From: Pseudisothecium myosuroides
Taxonomy: Eukaryota; Streptophyta; Bryopsida; Hypnales; Lembophyllaceae
Direction of reading: 5' to 3'
Length of the DNA stretch: 64,000 nt
NCBI GenBank assembly: GCA_951799445.1
Contig: OX637290.1
Location: 23,926,987 to 23,990,986, forward strand
This document shows positions 10,491 to 22,468 of the stretch, piece by piece (within the stretch, counting starts at the first letter, position 1; every line of letters begins with the position of its first letter). Under the pieces are notes generated by a model that saw nothing but the letters and a program-made list of their open reading frames with translations, searched no databases and had not been told where the DNA came from. The translations under genes were made by a program, and so were the position numbers.

Positions 10491-12660
10491 TATTATATTC
10501 CCAAAATGGCACCTTTTGATGGTATCCAATTTCACCTTCTATAGGGAGTAGAATTGAAGTTGAAAGGAGATGAAATTGGGTTGAATAGTCATTCTTATAA
10601 GCTCCATTGGACACCCCCATCTGATTTAGACACATGGACAAAGGTTCTTTCCTTATTCCACCATTTCAAGGGATGCTTGTAGATTACCATTGCAACCGTG
10701 TAGGGAATTCACAAAATCGATGTAAGTGATAATTGTGGCTTTCAATGTACGTGTCGTGATCATTCTATACTTTCAATATACCCTTCTTGAACATTTCTGC
10801 TACTCCTATTGGTTCTGCTCTATGTGAATTGTCACCTAAATCATAGCTAATTGAAAATTGAGCAACCTACATGGCGGAAATGGAAGGGTGATCAAGAATG
10901 GATTGCTTGCCTTAATGGGACTTAAGTACCCACCCAAATAAAAAAATTGACATGTTATCACTTGTAGGCATTAATCCACTAATTTTGTCATAAAAATGAA
11001 CGGATTTGGATGTTTTTTGGACAAAATTGGGGCCAAAACTAGGGAACAGAATTAGATAGTAAACGGAATTGGGATGGTCTACTTTACCACCACAATGGGA
11101 TTGCCTATCAAACCATTATCTAAGACCCTTTATTTTTTTTTAAATTCCCATTAACTAAGGTATGTGCAGTTGGGTCCAATAGTCTTACAAACTGCCTATT
11201 GAGCCATTCCTAGATTTGGCACTTTTCTAGTTCTCCTACTTAGAGAATTTTTTTATGCTTTTCCTTTGAAGGTTACCTTCATTTTAAAAGTGTATACAGT
11301 TTCCATAATTTTTTTTTAAATTTAAAATTTTTTGTCTAATTTTAAAGTACTCCAAAAAATAAAAGCATGAGTACTATAAAACGCAATAAAATCTGGAAGT
11401 GTTTCTTGCAATCACCCCAATAGAATTTCTAGTAGAATGAAACCATGGGTTGCAAGTATTAAGGTCTATGTTGGATTTCAAGAAAAGTTTTTTGCATGGA
11501 TTTAGGATAGAACACACACACCAAGGTCTTAAGTAGAATACGTGGGTTTGAGAGGAAAAATGTACATTGCTAGTCAGAGGGAAGACCCTAGTGCTGGGGC
11601 AAAATGGTTTGCAAGTATTACAATACTTGTGCCTTCTTGCATTTCCTCTTGCCTCAATATTATCTTCTTGTAACATGCTTGCTTTGCTTCCTTCTTATGG
11701 CATGATTATTAATTGAAGTTTTGTAAACCATGAAAAAAAAATGTTCCATTGATTTTTAGGACAAGTTCTATATTGCAATCAAGGCGTAATGCCCAATTAT
11801 GTATTTTTGCCCGCATAATTGAGCATTACGCATTTTTCGTTCCAATTATTTTTGTTCATCCTATATTTCTTCTGAATTTTCTTCCTACAATTTACGCTGG
11901 GCAAAGCTTCTCGTTGTTGGGCATTGCCCTTTACAATACGGCTACAACCATCTTTGTAGCAATGATACTTCATTTATGCATCCAGAAATACATCCAAATT
12001 TTAGCTCTATTTTTCCTGAATTATGTGAGTGCTCTAGACTGTGAGACAAATTTTTTTTAACTTGTAGGGTGCAGCATCGTCTTGAGAGACATTTCTTAGG
12101 AATTTCAGAAGCTAATAAGAAAAGCATGGAGTTAGTCACGCTTAGTCACTCGTGTCTATTAATTGGACAACAAAACAACTTCATGTTTGTGGGTAGTTAA
12201 ATTTTTTCAAGATGTATAGAAGGTTAACTATTGGAAGCTCTTATTTTTCACTAAAAAAAATAAATATTTTATTTTTGAGAAGTCCTTAAAGGCATATATG
12301 TACCATTAGTGGAAGAATAAAGCTTGCCAATTTTATTTGATATCTTTGAGCAAAACTTGCCAATTGAGATCTAAAAAATTGTACTTATCTATTTGCTTTG
12401 AAAATTGTCCCTATGGAAAGAGCAAGGTGTTTTCATGATTTCACCATTGTATATTTAAATATGCAAGTGTTGGTTTGGAGTTAATATTTGTGATTTCTAC
12501 TTACTAAAACAAATTGCATTCCAACAACTGCAAGGCGAAGTGTGTAATGAATTTGATAGCTAAGCCCTTCATTTGAACTTAAGGTTTTTGGAAGTGCATT
12601 TTAGTTGTGCGAACACAATTTCTAGTTGTTCATTTCACTTCCTATCCCAAAAACTCTTAC
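10491..12660. other. Repeat-derived AT-rich DNA
   Basis: No gene was recognised. About 11190-11417 recurs inverted at about 29577-29790 and ends in the shared motif GTGTTTCTTGCAATCACCC (11398-11416). The remaining ORFs up to 103 residues are low in complexity and look fortuitous. Confidence 0.45.
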
Positions 12661-14039
12661 AGTGACTGACGAAACCGAGTACTTTTGTGAAACGTTTTCA
12701 TTCAAACAACCATACTATAAGCATCAATGGTTAAAACCCAAAAGTGTACACATGAAAGTTGTAGAGCACAACATACAACACGTTACCATGGAAGTTTAAA
12801 GAAAAAATTAGTTGTGATTTGAAAGAAAATTAATTCCAAAGTTTGCTATGTCAAAAACTCGGTTTTGTTCAACATAGTTTGGCTTTACTTTATCTTTTGT
12901 CAATTTTTTTTTTAAAACTCCTAAAAAACTTTTTGTACCTTAGCATGTTGGTATACATCATTTTTGTTTGTTGTATACAAAAATTGAAGGACTTTCACAT
13001 TTATAGAATTAAAAATATTAACAATTTAACAAACATGCAAATGATGTTGGTTCTCACAAATTTGAGTTTTTTTTGTGGAATTGAGAGCATGGGATTGCAT
13101 TAGCCATGGTAAAGAGAGTACAAGTTGAAAAATAGACCACTTTTATATCTAAATGCCCTTGTATATAAAATATTTGTTGAATTGGGCAATGTGTACAATT
13201 TATATTTTATAATTGTATAATGCATTTTTAATTTCAACTTTTGTGTTCAAAGACTAGAGTTCATGATGCATATAAATCATCCAAAAAATTTCAAAAAATT
13301 CCATCATCATTGTCTGTATTATCCAAAAACTGCTGATTTTTTGAATGTCAATGTAATTTTTGAAAATTAGTAGTTTTTGGATAATACAGACAATGATGAT
13401 GGAATTTTTTGAAATTTTTTGGATGATTTATATCATCATGAACTCTAGTCTTTGAACACAAAAGTTGAAATTAAAAATGCATTATACAATTGTAAAATAT
13501 AAATTGTACACATTGCCCAATTCAACAAATATTTTATATACAAGGGCATTTAGATATAAAAGTGGTCTATTTTTCAACTTGTACTCTCTTTACCATGGCT
13601 AATGCAATCCTATGCTCTCAATTCCACAAAAAAACTCAAATTTTGTGAGAACCAACATCATTTGCATGTTTGTTAAATTGTTAATATTTTTAATTCTATA
13701 AATGTGAAAGTCCTTCAATTTTTGTATACAACAAATAAAAATCATGTATACCAACATGCTAAGGTACGAAAGTTTTTTAGGAGTTTTAAAAAAAAATTGA
13801 CAAAAGATAAAGTAAAGTCAAACTATGTTGAACAAAACCGAGTTTTTGACATAGCAAACTTTGGAATTAATTTTCTTTCAAATCACAACTAATTTTTTCT
13901 TTAAACTTCCATGGTAACGTGTTGTATGTCGTGCTCTACAACTTTTATGTGTACACTTTTGGTTTTTAACCATTGATGCTTATGGTATGGTTGTTTGAAT
14001 GAAAACGTTTCACAAAAGTACTCGGTTTCATCAGTCACT
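12661..14039. repeat. Giant inverted repeat (hairpin) of about 1.38 kb
   Basis: The left arm begins AGTGACTGACGAAACCGAGT at 12661. The right arm ends with its near complement ACTCGGTTTCATCAGTCACT at 14039. The arms can be followed base by base for about 680 bp with only scattered mismatches and meet at a loop of roughly 20-30 bp near 13350. No target duplication is certain; TTA occurs next to both ends, one base off on the left. ORFs inside are arm sequence read in two directions. It is either a foldback transposon or an inverted duplication, and any transcript would form a long double strand. Confidence 0.95.
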
Positions 14040-14488
14040 TTATATGAAAATTTGTCAAACATTGTGGGAAGGGGCAGCATACTAAAAATAGGATAAGTAC
14101 ACTTTTCTTGTCATAATCTTACAACTCTTGTGCAATTTCACACTCAAAATTGGTAAGCATAATTATAAGCAAGCTCTTTAAACATCTGTATAGTTAGATT
14201 TTGAAAAAAAAAAAGAATTTGCTTCATTAGCATAGCTATAAGCCCATGCTCTTTTTTCACATGAAAGACACAATTGGAAAGGTTTGGGCACTTAGGGATT
14301 AAAAACTCAAATCGGTATACATTGCTCTTTTTAAAACACTTTCTATAATAATCTGAAGATTTTATATAACATCTTAACGGATATTTTTTGTTCTACAATC
14401 TAAAGCCCTTTTGTTGGGGCGAAAGAGGTTGCAAGTATTTGGGTCTGCTTTTGGTTTTGAAAAAAAGGATTTTGCATGGGTTTGGGGT

Positions 14489-14634
14489 CACTATAAAAAA
14501 ATCCATGATGTTTTATTGGACACATTTTTATGGACATCCACATGTTTTCAAGTTAACAATAATATCAAATGTAACATGAAAACAAGTGGATTTCTATAAA
14601 AATGTGTTAAAAAAACCATGGGGTTCTTATAGTG
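14489..14634. mobile_element. CACTA-type MITE with GGT target duplication
   Basis: 146 bp beginning CACTATAA and ending TTATAGTG. The trinucleotide GGT occurs immediately on both sides (14486-14488 and 14635-14637). CACTA ends with a 3-bp duplication define the En/Spm superfamily. The right terminus GGGGTTCTTATAGTG is the same as that of the element at 15606-15843. Confidence 0.8.
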
Positions 14635-15605
14635 GGTGAGCATACGCACTAGGGTTTATAATAGAACTTGCGGATTTGAGAGTACACAACTATACAAGTC
14701 CAAAAAAGGTTTGTTTGTTGCCTTCATTCTAAGTTAGCATAGCATTGATTGATAACCACAGTTGTTACATTGGACGGAATGTCCGTCCAAATTGTCTAAT
14801 TTGCCCGCCCGTTCAGGACGTCCGATGATCCCTATTCTACCCAATGTGACTACTTTAAGGTAGTTAAAGTGTCCATCAAGTTCACCCAAACTGTCCAATA
14901 TGTCCGCTTGTCCGAGACGTCTGATGATCCTAACTCGACCATTATGACAACAATGTCGATGGCCTCGACATTGACTTTAAATTTATAGAAGGAGTTGCCA
15001 TGGTTGGTGCTTAGAAAAGGATTTAGTTTCAATCTTCATAGTCTGAAAGATATTCTAAATAGCATGGTAATATTCTTGACTTTCTAAGTTTTTGAATGCT
15101 ATGAAGTTTCATTCTTTTAACATGTTACTTTTTTAAGTTGTGAAAAATTGTTGTAGGAAAATATAGGGTATAGAGTCCTATGGTTGCATGGTCTAGAATT
15201 ACTTTACATTGGTGCCCTATCATTGTACGAGAGATTTTGAGAGCTAGTGGTCTTATAGTTCACATAAGCGCTGATAGTAGTCTGGATTTTTGACGCTGTG
15301 GATATTTTTATTTTTCGTCGCAGTAGGCAAACACTTGAACTTCAAAGAACTGAGAGATGCACCTATGGTGATGCAAACCGAAGCAGTGAAGAGCGCGCGC
15401 CCAAAATTTGATTGCGGAAAATAAAACGGGGTGATGATGATTATCTAGATGTTTGTGACAATTTTTCTTATGTTTTTGTGCTTTGAATTTAACATTAAAA
15501 ATATTAATAATGTGTGATTTTAAAATTGGAGTTCCAACTAGACAAACCTTTGCATTGCACAAGAAAAATTTGTTTTGCTTTTCAACAAGAAATAACAGAG
15601 ACATG
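14635..15605. other. Non-coding spacer between two CACTA MITEs
   Basis: A segment near 14760-14960 repeats the theme TTGTCCAATATGTCCG..GACGTC..GATGATCC about twice and is richer in GC than its surroundings. It may be a transposon internal fragment. No gene was recognised. Confidence 0.35.
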
Positions 15606-15843
15606 CACTGTAAGAACCCCGCGTTTTAGGTGACGTTAGCATAATTTTAGGAGACGGATTTTAGTGGACATCCGAGAAAATACCTTATGTTTTTATGTCA
15701 ATAATAACGGCCAATGTAACAACTAGTTGTTACATTGGCCGTTATTATTGACATAAAAACATAAGTTGTTTTCTCGGACGTCCACTAATATCCATCTCTT
15801 AAAATTATGCTAATGTCACTTAAAACATGGGGTTCTTATAGTG
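15606..15843. mobile_element. Palindromic CACTA-type MITE with ATG target duplication
   Basis: 238 bp. The ends CACTGTAAGAACCCC and GGGGTTCTTATAGTG are inverted copies, and ATG flanks both sides (15603-15605 and 15844-15846). The whole element folds on itself around the centre AACAACTAGTTGTT near 15724. The inner 40 bp of each arm, reading AATAACGGCCAATGTAAC, match exactly. It has no coding capacity. Confidence 0.9.
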
Positions 15844-17369
15844 ATGAGATTGAAATGATTTTTAAATTTTATGTTTCTATATTACTATTTAACGAGTACA
15901 ACAAATACTAGTGGAAATTTTGAAAGAGTAATCTTAATCATTTCCTCTTTAATATTGGCATGACCACACAACCTCAGTTGTAATACAATATAGTATAATT
16001 CATTGTTTAAAAAAATAAGTGTTTGAAAACTCAACATTAAAAAATGAGTTTAATCATGAAGGATTTTGAAAAAGAGTGGCTAGAATAAGCATAGGGTGGA
16101 GAAATGTTTGAGGTGAGGTGGACACTTAGGGGACTAAATAAGAATAGCTGAGTAGTAGACAAATGGAGAACACTCAAATGGATTAAAAAATGCAAAGAGG
16201 GAAAGTAGAGTAGCAAAAAGAAAGAGCAAAGTAGCAAAGAGAGAAATGAGAAATGAGAGAGCTGTAGAGCCTCCTCCTATTAAAAAAATCTAAATTGGGA
16301 TTTTGAAACTTAAAACAAAAGCATAGGACTATGCTGATAACGTGTTGTGATTAAATACAAAACAAAATTATAGATTCTTTGAAGTAACAAAACCAAAATT
16401 CATTCATACAAAAAAAATATATTTTTTTTCAAAAAAGGTTCGAAGCATATACAAAGGAGAAAGAAGGTGAATAGTACTCCTCTCAAAACTCTTCTATTAT
16501 TCAATTAAAAGATTTTCACCTAATCTCTTTTAACTATTTATCTATAGTGTTTTAGAAAGCGTACATATAAATATATTTTTTAACAAAACTCATGACACAA
16601 TCCATTTTGTTTGTAAACATAAAACTACTGTGGACATAAAATGAAAACATGTCTATAGACAACACAGTAGCCACAAAGTTGAGACATAAATTGTAGCAAA
16701 AATGAATGTACAATTTTAACATATGAAACATTAATAATATTTTTTAAAGCATTTCACACATTCATCATATGAATGAAAAAAAGTAGCATATAAAAGCAAG
16801 TATAAATGCACCCCGATTGAAGATTGATTTTGTCATATAATATATTGAGAAACAGATGAAATACCAAAAAATACGTGTTTGTTCAAATCTAAACGCAATC
16901 TTGTACCAAAAAGTGCAAACAATATATTACAGATGAAACCTCATGTGATTAGGGCTTACTATTTAAGAAAAAATTAATGAGTTTTAGTGCATTGAATCTT
17001 GTACCTTACATGTTTTGGGCCTTGTAAATAGCAATTTTTTTGCAACACCTTCATTGCCTATGAAAATAACACTTGAATTTTGTTTTCTTGGTAACAAAAT
17101 TCAAGGCTTTCACTTGATTTTTTTGAAGAAGAAAATTTATTTAAAAATAACAACCTTGTCTATGTCTCGGTCTATGTAATTTATTTTAGTAATAACTTTG
17201 AGATGGAATGAATTTATTAAGACATGCTCAATGTAAAGCGAAGTTTTGATGTAATAAGAAACATTAAAAGCATATATTTTCTCTTCAAGACTGATAGGTC
17301 ATACAATGGCTGATAAAAGGGACAATTTAATTATATTATATATAGCATTTGATAGTCTATAATATGACA
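15844..17369. other. AT-rich DNA, nothing recognised
   Basis: Low-complexity AT-rich sequence with purine-rich stretches near 16100-16260. No supported gene, RNA or element termini were seen. TAATATGACA at 17360-17369 is the left target duplication of the next element. Confidence 0.4.
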
Positions 17370-17618
17370 GAGGGTTGCTATTGTGTGAGCATAGAAACGT
17401 GAGCCTATGAGCCTAGAATACTACACACCTATGTTATAGGTATATATACTATAGGAACCATCTATGATTATACAGTATATATGTTACAAATACCTATATT
17501 ATAGGTGTTTATGATACATACACCTTCTATAGTATGTGGTATCTATATTATAGATACCTATATTATAGACTCAATGCTCACAAGCTCGCATTCTTAGGCT
17601 CACATACTAGCACCGTTG
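17370..17618. mobile_element. Mutator-type MITE with 10-bp target duplication
   Basis: A 249-bp foldback element lies between direct repeats TAATATGACA at 17360-17369 and 17619-17628. The ends share GTTGCTA..TGTGAGC against its complement, about 15 of 21 bases. The interior has palindromic TA-rich steps such as TACCTATATTATAGGT. The long target duplication supports Mutator affinity. Confidence 0.75.
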
Positions 17619-17628
17619 TAATATGACA

Positions 17629-19199
17629 TTTGAGAAAAAGTCAGTACAATACCAACATGTTTTCAAAATTCATCATGGAGAAGGCATTAAGCAATTATTT
17701 AGATAAAATTTTGAAAAAATTACTAATAAATTTGTAAAAATCAAGTAGCTACTTATGTTCTTTCAAAATTATGATATGAGTTAAAACCTTCTTGTATATA
17801 TTGCGGAGTCAAATTATAAATTTTGAAAGTGAAGCCACTATTAATTTAGTTCATGAATAATCTTCAAATTTGTTTAGAATTTGAATTGAAGATTTAAAGT
17901 TTGAAGTGTATTTTGCAAATTTTTTTAATTATATTTTTAATTAAACTTTTGTAATAGAAAAAAGAACAAAAATTGTGTATTTTGATTTCAAGCATAATTA
18001 CATATGTTTCAACGTAAAATTTTCAAAAGACTCTAATGTACATATAGCGAGACATATAATTTCACAAGTCCAATACATTTATAATTATAATTATAATCTA
18101 TTAAAATATATATTAGAATTATTAAAGTAATTAATGTTACATCAAATGCAATTTCAATGAGTAAATTAATTTGCATAAAGAGACATCAGATTTTATTATA
18201 AATCACAACTAACGAAAGAATTACTTAGTATAAAGATTTTTTCATACTTTCAAATATGTTAATTTAACTCAAATTTGGGTGGTGTAAACTTAACAATTGG
18301 TGTAATGAACAACTTTCAAATTTTAGTTTTCTAATTTTATTTTGTATTATGGTTGTTGTTTTGTTTTCTATAAAAGCATTAGAAAATTTATGCGAGTTAG
18401 AATTTTTTTCTCAAGTATACTTCTACTCGTATGGAATAAAATAGGTATACTATGTAAATAAAATTTTCTTTGAAAAGGAAAAATATTTTTGTCTTCAACA
18501 TTCAAACTCACAATAGTGCGTCAATTAAAATTAAATAGATAAATGTATTCGTAGAGGCCGACCTGTCCTCCTGCATTTTCAGAGCGTTCCCTCGCGTTCC
18601 CTTAGTTTCTAAGGCTAGTTCCCGTTCCCACCCTTGTAAGCGAGGGTCCAGACTGCAGTGCAGCTTCCTGGTTTCACATTTGACCTAGAAGTCATAGTAT
18701 GCAAGGATTTTGTGGTTAGCATCTAAATTGTAGAAATAAAATACCCAGTCATGAATAGAATGTGCTAAAATTGAACAAGTAGTAGAACTTCTTTTATAGA
18801 GAAATAGTGATTAGCATTCTTTTTACACATGAAAAATTTCTTAGTTTTGGAATTATTCTTGAAGTTTTACATATAATTTTTCAATAATACACATAGTTAT
18901 TCGTATTATTTTTACATGTTAAAACTTTCTTTGTGAAAACGTTCTTGAAATTTGACATATAATATATTTCTTAATGCCACATGATTTTGTTTGGAAGAAA
19001 AGGTCATCCAAAATTATGACATGCATGGCATGAAAGGCACTCACATTCATATACGTTGAATCACAATAGATTTTCATGGTATCTTTAAAAGCACCCCAAA
19101 TGCCAGCACATGAATTTATTGCCACATGAGGGACAATATGTTTTTGGACACTTCATTAGTTGGGAGTCATTATTGTAGATAATGCAAGTACCACTCATA
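17629..19199. other. AT-rich DNA, no gene recognised
   Basis: Mostly AT-rich. A GC-rich island at about 18545-18660 with repeated GTTCCC words may be a fragment of the 243-bp MITE family seen at 24881, which has similar GGGAAC words. No ends were found. Confidence 0.35.
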
Positions 19200-20760
19200 A
19201 AAGAACTTGTTGGATAACAAATTTTGCGGCCTTGCACTTGATTTGATAAGCGTGTTCTCGAGCTCTAATTTTGCATAAGAGTCTTACGTAATTGAGTTTG
19301 AAACTACAAATGTGTCACTGGTGAGCGTGAAGGGTCCCTCTTCTTACACTTGTGTAGGTATATAATGTACATATTGATGATTGTCGTATTGATCAGGAAA
19401 AAAAATTACCCGGTGCTACCACTTGTGGGACTAGGTTTGGCAAGTGTAAGATGCTTGGAGCTAATTCGCCACATCGACGTCTCTCGTATGCATTGTGTAT
19501 TAAAGGTGAATTGGCAACTTGTGAATGTTTTTACGCGTTGCACCATCATAACGAGGTACCGAGGCCACTGGAAACTCACAAGAAAATTGCAGTGGTACTA
19601 TGTGATAGAAATAATCAATACGGACCTCTTGTCCTTCCATACTATAGCACAAATAGACCTGGACTTATACATGCGCCATTCAAGAGAGCCTTGTGTAGTC
19701 TTTGCAAATTACTTTGTGTTCTTCAATACCAATGACAAACCAATTGTGTTTGCCTAAGCTGCCCATGTCGCATATACTCCTTTTTTCAATAATTCTTTGA
19801 AAAGTGGTATGCTAGAGAAAAAAATATTCATGGCTATCACATGACCTCGGCCTCTATTGCAAACCAGCAAACACAAAACCACCTTGTGTGCTAGTCTTGG
19901 TTGTCCATGTGGTACTACTGCCTCATTTGCTAGTGCCAAATCTTTACTGCAGTAAACTTCAAAGCTTGATACAAATTTTGAAACCAAGTCTGCAAGACAC
20001 CAATTTTTTATTTCCCATTTTTGCAGCTTCTGAAGCATATATAGTCTCGCATGACAATATGTGCCTTTGAATTTGATCATCATCTCATTGATGGTACAGG
20101 ACTTCCCAAGCTTCCACGCTCGTTGAAAGTTGTGTCTTATATCGTTTATCAACCACCTCAGCTGCCCCATTTTATCATAACCCGGTAGGGCCTTGTTTTA
20201 CACATACTTTGTTGAATTTGTGAGATGAAAGCACTTCGTTAGTAACATGAAACGAGCTTGGAAAAGAAGACCGGATATTGTAGAACAATGGAATATGGAC
20301 CCTAATTTTTGCCAATACGTTTTTATATTTGGTTGCCATTTCATCCCCATATACAGAGTAATATCACTAAAAACTTACAACTCCTTTACGGTGCGAGGTG
20401 TTCAAGATACACCGCCTTCGGTATTTCTATGCTCATCAACAATAGTGACATATTGATTAGTCTTTGTGACAATATCACGCAATACATTGAAGGATCAAAA
20501 CACGAGAAATAATTGCATAAATGTAGGAAATATTGCCAATGAACATCGGAAGAAAGTACACCAATGAAAGGTATCGGCTCAGGCTCATAAGTTAAAAAGT
20601 CTTGGTTTCAAGACTCTTCTTGATAAATATATTTGATAATTCTATAGTTAGCTATTTCTAACTCATTGTCATAATTTTCTTCATCACTGAAAAGCAATTC
20701 AATATCATTGCCGCTATCATAATCCAAACAAGCGTTGGAAAGCCTCGCTCCTCAACTACT
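19200..20760 (-). pseudogene. Decayed piggyBac-type transposase
   Basis: Minus-strand translation gives the DDE_Tnp_1_7 (piggyBac) fold in order. An acidic N-terminus with DYDSGNDIELLFSDEE lies near 20640-20740, then LYMGMKWQPNIKTYW near 20350. The block INEMMIKFKG (about 20070-20100) comes next, followed by KWEIKNWCLADL, FEVYCSKDLALANEAV, HVIAMNIFFSSIPLFKELLKKGVYAT (the 138-residue ORF ending at 19754) and, near 19480, YTMHTRDVDVAN-stop-LQASY. SHKW-stop-HRVIFF and TTIINMYIIYL close it. In intact enzymes the INE and MNIFF positions carry the catalytic Asp; here both read Asn. Several stops and frameshifts are present. No TTAA-CCC ends were found around it, so limits are approximate. Confidence 0.85.
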
Positions 20761-21377
20761 GGAACCAACTACAAATTCACAATCACCGGCAAGGACGTCA
20801 TCATACAACTTTCAAGAACAAAGACCTACCTGGCCTCCATCTATTTCACCATGTGCTAGAGCACCAAGGTTTTGAGGAAGGCAAGTCTAGTAAATTTTTG
20901 TTAGTTATTGAAAGCGAAAGAGGGAGTAAAAAAACCCCAAAAAACCAGAAAGCTCTGAACACTGCAAATGTGAGCACATTTTGTCTAACCAAACTGAACT
21001 CAAGAATTCAATTTCATGAAGTCTTTGTCATAACTAGCAATATAATGTCTTCATGTATGAAAATCAATGAATATTCACTGAGGATCATATGATTCCGTTG
21101 ATGCCAAAAGAAAAAAGTTATTTCTGTACTATGGACATTGAAGAAAGCAGTAAAATGGAAATGGAAAGAGGATTACATTGTAAGGCTGGTCAACTCTTTT
21201 TTAAAAAAAAATACTGGCAAGGTTTATTTCAGCAAAGAACGCTACATTTGGATATTGTATGTAGAATTAACGAAAGATCAAAGCATTTCTATGGGATATG
21301 TTCTAAATTTTTTTTTCCGTAGTTCTACTTAATCCATAGTTTCCATCTACATGTACAAGAATTCTTAGTGATTAATT
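20761..21377. other. Flank of the piggyBac relic
   Basis: Possibly the 5' part of the old transposon. Overlapping short ORFs at 20853-21332 show no family features. No TTAA terminus with the CCCTAAAGG-type end was found here. Confidence 0.3.
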
Positions 21378-22468
21378 TTAGAGGTCCACATGCAAAATAA
21401 TTTACGGTAATTTATATTAGAATTGCAGATTCATAATAATTCATGATAATTTATATTTGAGTTAATAATTCCAGCTTCAGAATAATTCATAATTGAGGTC
21501 CACTTTCATAGTCAATCATATTTTAGTTTCACATCCCTAATAATTCATATTAGAGCTCCACATTCATGGTAATTCATATAAGAGGTCCACATCCCTAATA
21601 ATTCATATTAGAGCTCCACATTCATGGTAATTCATATAAGAGGTCCACATCCCTAATAATTCATATTAGAGCTCCACATTCATGGTAATTCATATAAGAG
21701 GTCCACATCCCTAATAATGCATATAAGAGGTCCATGTTCATAGTAATTCATATTTTAGGTCCACATGCATAATAATTCATATTCTAATCCTACTTTTGAA
21801 GTAATTTAATTTTGAGTCCCACATTCATAGTAATTCATGTACATTCTCCACATTCATAGTAATTCAATTTTCAGTTTCACATTCACAGTAATTCATATTT
21901 GAGGTCCACATTCATGGTAATTCGTATATGTCTTCCATATTCAAAGTACTCCATATTCTTCTTCCATATTCTTCTTCCACATTCAAAGTAATTCATATTC
22001 TTCTTCCACATTCAAAATAATGCATAATCTTCTTCCACATTCATAGTTATTTATATTTGAATTCAACATTTTTAGTCATTTATATTTGTGTCCCGCATTC
22101 AAAGTAATTGAAATTTGAGTTCCACATTCAAAATAATTCATATTTGAGGTCCACATTTGAAGTAATTCATATTAGTCTTTTATATTCAAAGTAATTCAAA
22201 TTTGAATTTGACATTTATAGTAAATCATAGTAGAGGTTCACATTCAAAGTAATTTGATTTTGAGATCCTCATTCATAGTCAATTATAGTTCTCTTCCACA
22301 TTTGCAGTGATTCATTTTAGAAGTCCGCATGCATAGTAATTCATATTCGTCTTCGACGTTTACAGGGATTGGTCTTTTAGTTTCACATTCATATTAATTC
22401 ATATTTTAGGTCCATAGGTGAAGTAAAATGTATTTGACTTCTACATTCATTGTAATTCACATATGAGG
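21378..22468. repeat. Degenerate minisatellite, about 29-bp unit with 58-bp higher-order repeat
   Basis: About 1.1 kb built from variants of GTCCACATTCATAGTAATTCATATTTGAG. In 21553-21720 the unit is organised as a 58-bp dimer: GAGCTCCACATTCATGG recurs at 21553, 21611 and 21669, alternating with AGAGGTCCACATCCCTAATA. Elsewhere units have diverged. No coding potential is evident. Confidence 0.9.

Noticed and set aside
12843..13892. ORFs of 86 and 62 codons
   Set aside because: They are the two arms of the giant hairpin read in opposite senses, low in complexity and without family features.
19350..19757. Plus-strand ORFs of 135 and 94 codons
   Set aside because: They are antisense shadows of the piggyBac relic, whose minus-strand reading matches the transposase family.
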